Shown here: positions 24,655 to 32,995 of the stretch, one piece after another
How positions within the stretch are numbered: position 1 is the first letter of the stretch
Layout of the letters: every line of letters starts with the position of its first letter
Assembly (NCBI GenBank): GCA_900754075.1
Contig: CAAEBN010000066.1
Span: 68,644-132,643 of the forward strand
From: an uncultured Collinsella sp.
GTDB taxonomy: Bacteria; Actinomycetota; Coriobacteriia; Coriobacteriales; Coriobacteriaceae
DNA: 64,000 bases
Reading direction: 5' to 3'
Program-made: the position numbers and the translations under genes
The notes under the pieces: model-generated
What the model was told of the DNA's origin: nothing
Databases searched by the model: none
Seen by the model: the letters and a program-made list of their open reading frames with translations, nothing else

Positions 24655-25850
24655 GCCGCGTAAGCCCCCTTGTCAGAAATTGCGTAGTGGCGGGCAGAGC
24701 CCTCGCCCAGCCAGCCGTTCATCTTGGCAATGAAGGTGTCGACCAGGTCGAGCGGCACGAAGGCCTGGATGGTGCCACCAAAGCCGCCACCGTGGATACG
24801 GACGGCGCCGCGGCCGTCGAGCACGTGCTCGGCCAGCGCCAGGGCATACATGGAAGGCTGCTCGGAACCCAGCTTGGCAACAACATTCTGCAGGTACATG
24901 GCAGAGCTGGCGCCGGACTCGCGCGTCAGGACCAGGAACTGGTCGATGTCGCCGGCGTTCAGGGCCGCCCAGCGCTTGTCGACCAAGCCGTTCTCGTACC
25001 AGTAGTGAACGGCGCGCAGGCAGGCACGGTCGCCCAGCTTGGCGCGCAGCTCGGGGAGCTTGGCGTCAAAGTCGGCAACGTCGACCTCGCACAGGCGTGC
25101 CTTGCCAAATTCGGCGGCGACGTCTTGCATCTCGCGCGGAACGGCAGCGTAGTCGTCGGTGGCGGCCACGTGGTCGGCACCGACCTTAACGAGCACGAGC
25201 GCATAGCCGTGATCCTCAAAGTTGAGCTCGAGCTTCTGGGTTTTAGGCTGAGCCTGGTCCTCAAAGTCCATGTAGGCAAGGCCGCCCAGGCACACGGCGG
25301 CCTGGTCCATCAGACCGCAGGGCTTGCCGTAATAGTTGTTCTCGGTGCGCTGGCTCATCTGCGCGAGCGCGACGGGCTCGATGGCGGGTGCGCCCCAGAG
25401 GGTTTCCATGGCGCGACCGTACGCGGCCTCGACGGCGGCAGAGCTGGAAAGACCGCCGCCCGAGGGGACGGAGCAGGTAAAGGCAAAGTCGAAGCCGTGG
25501 GGCTCAACGCCAAGGGCTGCAATCTCGTGGGCCATGCCGCGGACGAGGCTTGCGGACGTGCCCTTCTCGGACTCCTGAACGTCTAGCGTGTCGAGCGCGA
25601 TTTCAAACGTGGGATAGCCCTCGTCGGCTACGCGAACCTTGTTGGAATCGGTTGCCACGGCGATGCCGTCGACGGCGACATCGAGCGAGCCGGCGATAAC
25701 GTGGCCACCCTCGTGGTCGGTGTGGTTGCCGCTGATCTCGGAACGGCCGGGCGCGTGCACGTAGAGCACCTGGCGGTCGCCGATGGGGCCAAACTCCTCC
25801 TCGAACAGCTTGGTGAGCGTGGCGAATGTCTTTTCGTCGGGGGTGGTCAT
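24645..25850 (-). CDS. galK: Galactokinase
   Basis: This 401-residue GHMP kinase phosphorylates galactose at C1. It shows the galactokinase signature APGRSEISGNHTDHEGG (residues about 25-41), the ATP loop CSVPSGGGLSSSAAVE, and GGGFGGTIQAFVPLD near the C-terminus. The start at 25850 is set by AAGGAAAGGA; in-frame codons further upstream would place the start within the operator region. It overlaps galT by 10 bases. The divergent region to the LacI gene at 26189 contains three matched operator-like sites. Confidence 0.93.
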   Translation of the reverse strand: MTTPDEKTFATLTKLFEEEFGPIGDRQVLYVHAPGRSEISGNHTDHEGGHVIAGSLDVAVDGIAVATDSNKVRVADEGYPTFEIALDTLDVQESEKGTSASLVRGMAHEIAALGVEPHGFDFAFTCSVPSGGGLSSSAAVEAAYGRAMETLWGAPAIEPVALAQMSQRTENNYYGKPCGLMDQAAVCLGGLAYMDFEDQAQPKTQKLELNFEDHGYALVLVKVGADHVAATDDYAAVPREMQDVAAEFGKARLCEVDVADFDAKLPELRAKLGDRACLRAVHYWYENGLVDKRWAALNAGDIDQFLVLTRESGASSAMYLQNVVAKLGSEQPSMYALALAEHVLDGRGAVRIHGGGFGGTIQAFVPLDLVDTFIAKMNGWLGEGSARHYAISDKGAYAAWL

Positions 25851-25892
25851 GGGAGTCCTTTCCTTGGCGCGCCCGGGTGGGTTTTGCGTCGT

Positions 25893-26095
25893 TATGAGTA
25901 CGTTAACAACTTGAAGCGGCATGAACCAAGTATTCACGATACCGCACGCTACGGGCTATGTTAACGTACTCATAACACATCGCTTGTCACTTTTTGAGAA
26001 TCTGGTAATCGGTAGAAATTCAGCCGTGAACGGTACTGCCGTATGGACTTATAAAGCAGAAGAGATGCAGATAGAAAAAGTAGAGTACGTTAACA
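25893..26095. promoter_or_regulatory. Three operator sites between galK and lacI3
   Basis: TATGAGTACGTTAACA (25893-25908), its exact reverse complement TGTTAACGTACTCATA (25959-25974) and AGAGTACGTTAACA (26082-26095) lie in the divergent promoter region. The shared GAGTACGTTAACA core with central CG is LacI-like. Two sites near galK and one close to the repressor gene suggest cooperative repression and autoregulation. Confidence 0.8.
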
Positions 26096-26188
26096 TGCGT
26101 CCGACGATAGCGGGCCTCGGCGCGGGATGTATTTCTGCCCGGGCCGGCATTCACGCTATTCAAATCTCGCAAGGGTGAAGGTGATCCT

Positions 26189-27220
26189 GTGGCAAGGCGC
26201 CCGTCCAACGATACCAGTTCGCGTCCGGTCTCCATGGCCGACGTCGCCCGCGCTGCCGGCGTTTCGCAGCAGACGGTTTCGCGCGTCGCCAACGGCTTGC
26301 CCAACGTTAACGAGCAGACGCGCCAGCGCGTGCAGGCCGCTATGCAAGAGCTCGGCTTTCGTCCGAGTTATGCCGGTCGCTCGCTGCGCGACGGTCGCTA
26401 CCATTCGGTCGGCCTGTGCGTCAACGATGTCACCAAGTTTGGCAACCTCTCAATGATCGACGGCATCGCCAGCGCTGCTCGCGAGCATAATTGCGCCATC
26501 ACGTTGGTCGAGATGTCCAAGACCGAGGAGTTTTCGCTTGCCGAGGCCACGCGTCGTATGGCCGCATTGCCGGTGGACGGCATCATCATCGGTATGAGTC
26601 GCATGGCGCCCGATTTTGAGACGTTCGATCCGTTGCCGGGCATTGGCACGGTCATCGTTACCATGTACGCGCATCCGCGCGTGACCACGGTCGATTCCGA
26701 CCATTACGGCTGCTCGCTCTTGCTTATGGATCACCTGTTTGAGCTGGGGCACGAGCAGATTCGCTATATTGGCGGCCCGTCGTTCTCGGTCGACGAGCAA
26801 TTTCGTCGCGCCGGTTGGCAAGATGCACTCGAGCGTAAACACATCGAGCCGGCAGAGCCGCTCGAGGGCGACTGGTCTGCCAACAGCGGCTACGAGGCCG
26901 GCAGGCATCTGGCCGAGCGCGACCGCACCATGACGGCGATCTATGCGGCAAACGACCAGATGGCAAATGGCGCGATCGCTGCGCTGCGCGATAGCGGTCT
27001 GCGCGTGCCCGAGGACGTAAGCGTGGTGGGCGTCGATGATTCGCTCGATGATTTTGTGGCACACAACGAGCTCACGACCGTGCGATTCAATCTACATCAG
27101 CGCGGACGCGAGGTGTTCGAGCATGCGGTTCCCGAGGCGGGTACGGCGGGCAAAACCGTTGCCATTCGTATTCCCGGCCAGCTCATTATTCGACATAGCA
27201 CGGCGATACCACGCTCATAG
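26189..27220 (+). CDS. LacI-family repressor of galKT
   Basis: The 343-residue protein has the LacI headpiece (SMADVARAAGVSQQTVSRVA, hinge around SYAGRSLRDGRY) and an effector core with RMAALPVDGI, HPRVTTVDSDH and DVSVVGVDDSLDDF. It starts at a GTG following GGTGAAGGTGA. It is divergent from galKT and paralogous to the regulators of the two lac modules. The operator core differs from theirs (ACGTTAAC versus ACAACGTTGT), consistent with separate specificity. Confidence 0.9.
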   Translation: MARRPSNDTSSRPVSMADVARAAGVSQQTVSRVANGLPNVNEQTRQRVQAAMQELGFRPSYAGRSLRDGRYHSVGLCVNDVTKFGNLSMIDGIASAAREHNCAITLVEMSKTEEFSLAEATRRMAALPVDGIIIGMSRMAPDFETFDPLPGIGTVIVTMYAHPRVTTVDSDHYGCSLLLMDHLFELGHEQIRYIGGPSFSVDEQFRRAGWQDALERKHIEPAEPLEGDWSANSGYEAGRHLAERDRTMTAIYAANDQMANGAIAALRDSGLRVPEDVSVVGVDDSLDDFVAHNELTTVRFNLHQRGREVFEHAVPEAGTAGKTVAIRIPGQLIIRHSTAIPRS

Positions 27221-27349
27221 TTTGCGCAGGTAAACGGCGATCTATCGTATTTCAATAACAATCGGTAAGGATGCCGGCAGATAACAGTTGGAATGCTGCC
27301 GAGTGCTATGATAGACGGGTTATTTTGTCTATCTAGGAGGCTTTGCCTG

Positions 27350-28510
27350 ATGGAGATCACCAAGGATATCCGCTACGTTGGCGTCGACGATCACGACATT
27401 GACCTGTTCGAGGGCCAGTACGATGTGTCCGAGAACGGTATGGCATACAACAGCTACGTTATCTTGGGCGAAAAGATCGCTGTCGCCGATTCGGTCGATG
27501 GTGGTTTTGTTGACGAGTGGCTCGGCAACCTCGAGGCCGCGCTCGATGGACGTACGCCCGACTACCTGGTTATCCATCACATGGAGCCCGATCACTCTGC
27601 TGGCATCGCCGCCTTTATGGAGCGCTACCCCCAGGCACAGATTGTGGCCAGCATGGGCGCCTTCCGCATGATGGTCAACTACTTTGGCACCGACTACCCC
27701 GAGCGTAAGATGGTCGTCAAAGAGGGCGACGTGCTCGACCTGGGTGGCCACAGCCTAACGTTTGTCGGCGCCCCCAACGTGCACTGGCCCGAGGTGATCT
27801 TCTCCTACGAGTCCACCGACAAGGTGCTCTTTAGTGCCGACGGCTTTGGCAAGTTCGGCGCCAACGACATCGAGGACCCGGAAGGCTGGGCTTGCGAAGC
27901 GCGCCGCTACTACTTTGGCATCGTCGGTAAGTTCGGCAAATTCGTGCAGACCGTGCTCAAGAAGGCCGCCGATCTGGATATCCAGATCATCTGTCCGCTC
28001 CATGGTCCTGTTCTTACCGAGAACCTGGGCTACTACCTCGACACCTATAACACCTGGTCGAGCTATCAGCCCGAGGACGAGGGTATCACGATTGCCTATG
28101 CGAGCGTGTACGGGCATCTGAAGGCTGCCGTCGAGGAGCTCGCATCTGCGCTCGAGGCCCGCGGCCAGAAGGTCTCCGTCTTTGACCTGGCTCGCGACGA
28201 CATGGCCGAGGCCGTTGAGGATGCGTTCCGCTACGACCGTCTGGTGCTCGCTTCCATCACCTATCAGGGCGAGATCTTCCCGTGCATGAGCACCTTCATC
28301 CATACGCTCGCCGAGCACGCCTACCAGAACCGCACCGTAGCGCTTGTCGAGGCCGGTTCCTGGGCGCCTGCAGCTGCCAAGGTTATGACCAAGGAGCTCG
28401 AGGGCATGAAGGACATCACCCTGGCGCAGAACAAGGTGACCGTGCTGGGCTCGCTCAACGACGCCTCGCGCGCTCAGATCGAGGTTCTCGCCGACGAGCT
28501 GTCCAAGTAG
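27350..28510 (+). CDS. Flavodiiron protein (FprA family)
   Basis: The 386-residue enzyme reduces O2 to water or NO to N2O and protects anaerobes. The N-terminal metallo-beta-lactamase-like domain carries the diiron ligands HHMEPDH (His77, Glu79, Asp81, His82), His145 in PNVHWPE, Asp164 in SADGFG and His218 in CPLHGP. The C-terminal flavodoxin domain begins at ITIAYASVYGHLKAAVEEL and runs to the end. There is no extra rubredoxin domain, so electrons must come from a separate partner. AGGAGG lies ten bases before the ATG. It is monocistronic with its own terminator. Confidence 0.93.
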   Translation: MEITKDIRYVGVDDHDIDLFEGQYDVSENGMAYNSYVILGEKIAVADSVDGGFVDEWLGNLEAALDGRTPDYLVIHHMEPDHSAGIAAFMERYPQAQIVASMGAFRMMVNYFGTDYPERKMVVKEGDVLDLGGHSLTFVGAPNVHWPEVIFSYESTDKVLFSADGFGKFGANDIEDPEGWACEARRYYFGIVGKFGKFVQTVLKKAADLDIQIICPLHGPVLTENLGYYLDTYNTWSSYQPEDEGITIAYASVYGHLKAAVEELASALEARGQKVSVFDLARDDMAEAVEDAFRYDRLVLASITYQGEIFPCMSTFIHTLAEHAYQNRTVALVEAGSWAPAAAKVMTKELEGMKDITLAQNKVTVLGSLNDASRAQIEVLADELSK

Positions 28511-28533
28511 CGACACATTCACTTCTGATGCTC

Positions 28534-28568
28534 AACCACCACAAAGGAGACCTTTGTGGTGGTTTTTG
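28534..28568 (+). terminator. Terminator of the flavodiiron gene
   Basis: CCACCACAAAGG and CCTTTGTGGTGG form a perfect stem with a short loop followed by TTTTTGTTT. It also ends close to the convergent DeoR gene and may serve both. Confidence 0.9.
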
Positions 28569-28569
28569 T

Positions 28570-29373
28570 TTAAGCGCCGGCGATGACGAGGGCTGGACGT
28601 GAGCTGTCAGTGGCCTCGGCGATCGAGGTGGCGACGGCATGGTCGGGGTCACGGTCCATCACGATGGAGTCGACATCGGCAAGCTCGGCAAAGCGGTACA
28701 TGCCGCGTCCGTTAACCTTGCTGGCGTCCATGAGGGCGACGCTTTGATGGGCCGCGGCGATCATAGCCGTTTTGGTCTCGGCCATCTGGGGAAAGTCGGT
28801 CGTAAAGCCGCAGCTGGGGACAAAGGCGCCGGGGCACATGACGGCCAGATCGGCATGGACCATTTGGAGCGCCTGCATAGTGAGCGGTCCGTACAAATAA
28901 CGATGGCCTTTGCGCAGCGCCCCGCCCAGCATGACGACATCGACTGAGGGCATGCTCTCGTCGATGTAATCGGCAATGGTAATGTCGGCCGTGATGACGG
29001 TGATACCGTTGCGCTGATCGAGGAGCCGGACGAACTCGAGCGCCGTGGTGCCCGAGTCGACGAGCAGCGTGTCGCCGTCATTGACGAGCTCGATGGCGCT
29101 TTGCGCGATGGCCTGCTTGGCGGCGACGTTGACATTGATGCGGCGATCCTGCGTGGAAACGGTCAGGCGTTTGTGGAGCGATACGGCACCACCATGTGTG
29201 CGGCGCAGCTTGCCTGCTTCGGCGAGCGCGTCAAGGTCGGCGCGGGCGGTGACGGAGGACACGCCAAAGGTCTGGGCGATTTCTGCTACCTGCACCGAGG
29301 CATTATGATCGAGCATTTCCAAAATGGCGGTACGGCGTTCGTCGGCAAAGGCACGGTTGGTGGCTTGGGCCAT
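28570..29373 (-). CDS. DeoR/GlpR-family regulator
   Basis: This 267-residue regulator has the DeoR helix-turn-helix (VQVAEIAQTFGVSSVTARAD, about residues 27-46) and a DeoRC domain with LLVDSGTTALEF and LMDASKVNGRGMYRF. The start at 29373 is preferred because GGAG lies at correct spacing; an ATG at 29430 has no clear site. It is divergent from the class II aldolase gene, and AT-rich palindromes fill the 334-bp gap. A role in controlling the aldolase in response to a sugar phosphate is likely but inferred. Confidence 0.87.
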   Translation of the reverse strand: MAQATNRAFADERRTAILEMLDHNASVQVAEIAQTFGVSSVTARADLDALAEAGKLRRTHGGAVSLHKRLTVSTQDRRINVNVAAKQAIAQSAIELVNDGDTLLVDSGTTALEFVRLLDQRNGITVITADITIADYIDESMPSVDVVMLGGALRKGHRYLYGPLTMQALQMVHADLAVMCPGAFVPSCGFTTDFPQMAETKTAMIAAAHQSVALMDASKVNGRGMYRFAELADVDSIVMDRDPDHAVATSIAEATDSSRPALVIAGA

Positions 29374-29430
29374 GCTTGCTCCATTCTCGGCTAAATTTGC
29401 AGGAATTGTGTTGAGTCTATTTTCGTTCAT

Positions 29431-29487
29431 TTTCTTTTTGAGTAAGAAAACACCTTTCGATTACTTATCTTTTCTATAAAAGAAAGA
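29431..29487. promoter_or_regulatory. AT-rich palindromes between deoR2 and the aldolase
   Basis: TTTCTTTTTGAGTAAGAAAA (29431-29450) and CTTTTCTATAAAAG (29469-29482, within a larger AAGA-rich repeat) resemble DeoR-family operator half-sites. The rest of the 334-bp gap shows no gene. Confidence 0.5.
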
Positions 29488-29707
29488 CGCTGAACGCCCA
29501 AAATTCAATATCGAACATGGCCACTCGGCTCAAATTCCTTCCGTTTACTTTTCAAAAACGACTGTATTGACCTGCATGGGCTCAATATCTCGCACGTGCA
29601 AAGACGCTGAATTTCATACAATGAGCGCAGAAAAACGCAAGGTAAAATGCCTTGTGAACAACTACGCCCGATGTCCAGATGCGGGCGAGGGAGAGGAGCA
29701 AACGCTC

Positions 29708-30565
29708 ATGGCACTTGTTACCACCGAAAAGATGCTCAAGGACGCTCAGGCCGGCCACTACGCTGTTGGCGCTTTCAACGTCGAGAACCTCGAGTTTGTT
29801 ATGGCTGTTCTGGCCGCTGCCGAGGAGACCAAGTCCCCCGTCATCATGCAGACCACCCCGGGCACCATCAAGACCGCTGGTCTGGACTACTTCTACGGCA
29901 TGGTCAAGGCTGCCGCCGAGCGCGCTTCCGTGCCCGTCGCTCTGCACCTCGATCACGGCGATGGCTATGACCGCTGCATGCAGGCTTTCCGCACTGGCTA
30001 CACCTCTGTCATGATTGACGGTTCGCACGAGTCTTTCGAGGACAACATCGCTCTGACCAAGTCCGTCGCCGACGCTGGCCGCGCCATGGGCGTGCCCGTC
30101 GAGGCTGAGCTCGGTAAGGTTGGCGGCAAGGAGGACGACGGTCCCGCGGTTGAGGGCGAGAGCCCCTACACCGATCCGGCCGAGGCCAAGGAGTTCGTCG
30201 AGCGTACCGGCTGCACCTCCCTCGCAATTGGCGTTGGCACCAGCCACGGTGTGTACACGAGCGATCCGCACATCGAGCAGTCCGTGGTCAAGGCCATCCG
30301 CGACGCCGTCGACGTGCCGCTGGTCCTGCACGGCACCTCCGGCGTGCCCGATGAGCAGGTTGCCGAGGCTGTGAAGAACGGCATCTGCAAGGTTAACTAC
30401 GCCACCGAGCTGCGTCAGGCCTACACCAAGGGCCTCATGGCCTACATGGCCGAGAACCCCGCCTGCTTCGATCCCAAGAAGCCGGCCAAGGAGGGCATGC
30501 GTGAGATCACCGAGCTGGTTAAGATCCGCATGACCAACCTCAACTCTGTGGGCAAAGCAGAGTAA
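29708..30565 (+). CDS. Class II tagatose/fructose-bisphosphate aldolase (GatY/Fba type)
   Basis: The 285-residue zinc enzyme cleaves a ketose bisphosphate to dihydroxyacetone phosphate and glyceraldehyde-3-phosphate. Zinc and catalytic motifs are HLDHGDGYD (first His and Asp), AELGKVGG, GVGTSHGVY (His) and VLHGTSGVP (His). KVNYATELRQAY resembles GatY/KbaY. No LacD-type class I aldolase is seen, so this gene may complete the tagatose route, serve glycolysis, or both. GGAGAGGAG precedes the start. A family B structured element starts 33 bases after the stop. Confidence 0.88.
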   Translation: MALVTTEKMLKDAQAGHYAVGAFNVENLEFVMAVLAAAEETKSPVIMQTTPGTIKTAGLDYFYGMVKAAAERASVPVALHLDHGDGYDRCMQAFRTGYTSVMIDGSHESFEDNIALTKSVADAGRAMGVPVEAELGKVGGKEDDGPAVEGESPYTDPAEAKEFVERTGCTSLAIGVGTSHGVYTSDPHIEQSVVKAIRDAVDVPLVLHGTSGVPDEQVAEAVKNGICKVNYATELRQAYTKGLMAYMAENPACFDPKKPAKEGMREITELVKIRMTNLNSVGKAE

Positions 30566-30598
30566 CAGCAAGGGTACTCCGACTCGCTACATATCCCG

Positions 30599-30723
30599 GG
30601 GAGGGACGAGGGCTTAGTTCCCCAATCGTCCTCGGGCATGCAAAAAGCCTCGCTGCGCACTTCGTGCGGCGAGGCTTTTTGCCCCCTGCGGAAAGATTGG
30701 GGAACTAAGCCCTCGTCCCTCCC
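30599..30723 (+). repeat. Structured intergenic element family B, copy B1
   Basis: Perfect 29-bp outer arms (30599-30627 and 30695-30723; left begins GGGAGGGACGAGGG) enclose internal-loop strands GTCCTCGGGCAT and CCCCTGCGGAAA, 12 nt each. An inner hairpin has arms GCAAAAAGCCTCGC and GCGAGGCTTTTTGC. It lies 33 bases past the aldolase stop. A decayed partial copy with CTGCGGAAT and AACTAAGTACG follows near 30795-30825. Confidence 0.9.
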
Positions 30724-30887
30724 AAGTTGACCTGCTCGAGGTCGTCGCCCTTGTGGCGTTAGGTCTGAAAATAATAAGAAGCCTTCGCGCTGCGGAATGA
30801 TTTTGGAAACTAAGTACGGGGACCCGCCCAAGCCGTCCTACTCAATCGCCCTTGTGGCGTTGGGGCGGAAAGGATGGGACGCGTGGG
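30724..30887. repeat. Degenerate repeats after B1
   Basis: TCGCCCTTGTGGCGTT occurs twice (about 30746 and 30849), flanking what looks like half of another family B element. No gene is supported. Confidence 0.45.
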
Positions 30888-31511
30888 TTATTTGGTTGTT
30901 AGGGTTAGCAGGTCGTTGGGGGTTTTGAGGTTGTAGGTGGCGTTTGGGATGTCTTGGTGTGATCCCCATGCCGCTCTGGCAAAACTGACCCCTGCCGAAG
31001 TTGCGCATTGTTCGTCGTAGACGGTGTCGCCAACGTAGACGACGTTGCCAGGATTCGCGCCCGTACGCCGGAGATATTCGAGCATGGGTGCGGGTGCGGG
31101 TTTATGTTCGGTTGTGTCTTCGACAAGGATGATGTGCTCAAAATACTTATCAAAACCAAGGGGTGCAATTTCGTCTGTGTATTCGTCGCGCGCACGTGAG
31201 GAGACGATGCCAAGTTTGCAGCCGTTGTTGGCGAGTGTTGCGATGACTTCAAGCAAGCCTGGAAACACGCTGATGGTGCTTTTAAAGCTGGCAGCAACTT
31301 GGCACCAGCGATTCAACGTTGCCTGCGAGTAGATTCCAAGTTTCTCAAGGGCATCCTTGCCGGGTATGCCGAGGGCAAATTCAAGCTCGTGTCGGGGGAG
31401 CGTTTTGCCGGTCTCTTCTTGGACAATCTGGACAAGCGATGATAGAACGCTTTCTTCTGTATCTGCCAATGTCCCATCAACGTCAAATACGATATGGTCA
31501 AAGTACTTCAT
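30888..31511 (-). CDS. HAD-superfamily phosphatase (phosphoglycolate phosphatase-like)
   Basis: The 207-residue protein has the HAD motifs in order: FDVDGTLADTEE (nucleophile Asp10 and Asp12), LGIVSSRARDEY (motif II), the Lys in EHKPAPAPMLEYL (motif III) and VYVGDTVYDEQ (motif IV). The helical cap between residues 20 and 80 matches the Gph/PgmB-type subfamily. The substrate is unknown; phosphoglycolate or a sugar phosphate such as beta-glucose-1-phosphate is possible. Base composition is lower in GC than its neighbours, suggesting later acquisition together with the AraC regulator gene upstream. Confidence 0.85.
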   Translation of the reverse strand: MKYFDHIVFDVDGTLADTEESVLSSLVQIVQEETGKTLPRHELEFALGIPGKDALEKLGIYSQATLNRWCQVAASFKSTISVFPGLLEVIATLANNGCKLGIVSSRARDEYTDEIAPLGFDKYFEHIILVEDTTEHKPAPAPMLEYLRRTGANPGNVVYVGDTVYDEQCATSAGVSFARAAWGSHQDIPNATYNLKTPNDLLTLTTK

Positions 31512-31567
31512 ATAGTAGCTCCTCTCTGTTGTTTGCCTGCAAGTTTGATGCGGTGACAGAAGAAAGG

Positions 31568-32506
31568 CTAGCGGGATTTCTGCCTGGTGCTATCGAGATT
31601 CTGCCTCGCTGCTCGATAGCTCGAAGGAGTGCACCCCATTTGTTCTTTAAATACCTGGCCAAGATGGCTTGCTGTCGCAAAGCCGCATTGGCGCGCGACT
31701 GTCTGGACCGTTCGCGTGGTGTGTGCCAAAAGTTCGCAAGCACGGTTTACGCGGTATGCGCGCAGATATGCCGCCGGGGTCGTTCCTGCGCAAGCTTCGA
31801 TAATGCGGTAACACTCTCTTTCGCTTACGCCGGCTGCAGATGCCATCTGGGGCACATCTATAGCGGCTGCATAGTTTGCGCGGATATAGTCCAGGATTGC
31901 CTTGAATTGTACGTCGCGGTTGGTCATCCAAGAGGCGTTGTCGGAGGAAAAGAGCGGTTCGGCCTTGGCGTAAATCTGAATCCAGAGCTCTGACAAGCTA
32001 TTTCGAAGCGCCATCTCGTTCTGCGGCCGTTGAAGGTCGTGGTTAAAGGAACTCTTTAGCAAATCGATAAAGGGCATATCGTCGGGGTTGGTGGGCGACC
32101 ATTTGAGCACATCGACGCCTCGACATTGCAGCAAAGGATTGATGTAGCGCTTTTGGAGACGTCCCGCGGGATCGCCGAGCATCGACGGCTGAAAGATATG
32201 CAACATTTGAATGGCTGGTGCCGAATTGGGTGATTGCAGCGTGCTGTGCAAAACGCCGCCGTTGATAAAGCCGGCGGACCCTTCCTCAAAGCGTACGTGC
32301 TCATGAGCCGCGCGCGTTCGATAGTCAATCGCTCCCTGCTCCATGTAGAAAAGCTCAACCTCGGAATGCCAGTGCCAGGGGACGGAATTGCCCGGATAGC
32401 GAGCGAATTCTGCGCGTTCGGCAATATAGGGCCAGTCTTCGGCGGTCTCGGGAAACGCTTCCTCGCGTCCTCCGCGGTGCAATTCTATGTGATCCATGTT
32501 TCGCAT
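31568..32506 (-). CDS. AraC-family transcriptional regulator
   Basis: The 312-residue protein has a cupin-like sensor (WHWHSEVELFYMEQGAIDYR, about residues 44-63, then HEHVRFEEGSAGFINGGVLH) and a C-terminal AraC double helix-turn-helix (about 215-300) with VPQMASAAGVSERECYRII and VQTVARQCGFATASHLGQVF. The cupin type is usual for regulators sensing sugars. It lies upstream of and co-directional with the HAD phosphatase gene, 56 bases apart, so both may be one transcript. The ligand and targets are not visible. Confidence 0.88.
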   Translation of the reverse strand: MRNMDHIELHRGGREEAFPETAEDWPYIAERAEFARYPGNSVPWHWHSEVELFYMEQGAIDYRTRAAHEHVRFEEGSAGFINGGVLHSTLQSPNSAPAIQMLHIFQPSMLGDPAGRLQKRYINPLLQCRGVDVLKWSPTNPDDMPFIDLLKSSFNHDLQRPQNEMALRNSLSELWIQIYAKAEPLFSSDNASWMTNRDVQFKAILDYIRANYAAAIDVPQMASAAGVSERECYRIIEACAGTTPAAYLRAYRVNRACELLAHTTRTVQTVARQCGFATASHLGQVFKEQMGCTPSSYRAARQNLDSTRQKSR

Positions 32507-32531
32507 GGCATCAGTATAAAGCGCGATGGGC

Positions 32532-32741
32532 TTAGATTGCTCTTGCCTGTTCGGGGAACGCCTTGTCTAGGGATGCTTGGAGTTTTTCGAAGGATGCTCG
32601 TAAGTTGAGGCTCTGATCGGCTGAGCGCTTGGTTTTTGTGGTGGGGGAGTCGAGGAGACCGTTTCTCTGTGTCGGGGGGAAGGAGAAAAGGTTTGCATGT
32701 TTTAGGGATGGCTGCTGTGCTGCGTCATTGGAAGAATGCAT
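32532..32741 (-). CDS. Small hypothetical protein (69 aa)
   Basis: This short frame is supported mainly by a GGAGG site ten bases before its ATG. The product is polar, with a Ser/Pro/Thr-rich first half and a helical second half, RASFEKLQASLDKAFPEQ. It is co-directional with the AraC gene and 25 bases upstream of it. I recognise no family, and a chance frame cannot be excluded. Confidence 0.35.
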   Translation of the reverse strand: MHSSNDAAQQPSLKHANLFSFPPTQRNGLLDSPTTKTKRSADQSLNLRASFEKLQASLDKAFPEQARAI

Positions 32742-32995
32742 GCTTATGCGGCCTCCTCGATGTCCACCAAAAGATTGCGCTCGGGGTATGCTGCTAGGTC
32801 CCGTGCGTTGGCAGTATTATGCCGCGGCTGCTGCAAAGAAGCGCTAAAGAAAGGCTTAACCTGGTTTGGTGTTACGATGAAACTGCAGGTCAGAGGTATT
32901 GAGTAACACTCTTGAAAGGTTTTGGGCTTAAGGGCTTTCTAAGGTTTGTGACGCGGATGTGGCTTGCCTGTGTGGGGCGTGTGGACGGCTCGTTC
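32742..32995. other. Intergenic region
   Basis: No gene or clear repeat is visible in this 254-bp gap between the small hypothetical protein and the Nudix-Vsr gene. Confidence 0.4.

Noticed and set aside
22753..24663. Long frame starting in the 33-bp repeat and running opposite galT
   Set aside because: galT on the other strand has full-length homology; the repeats are in frame only because 33 is a multiple of three.
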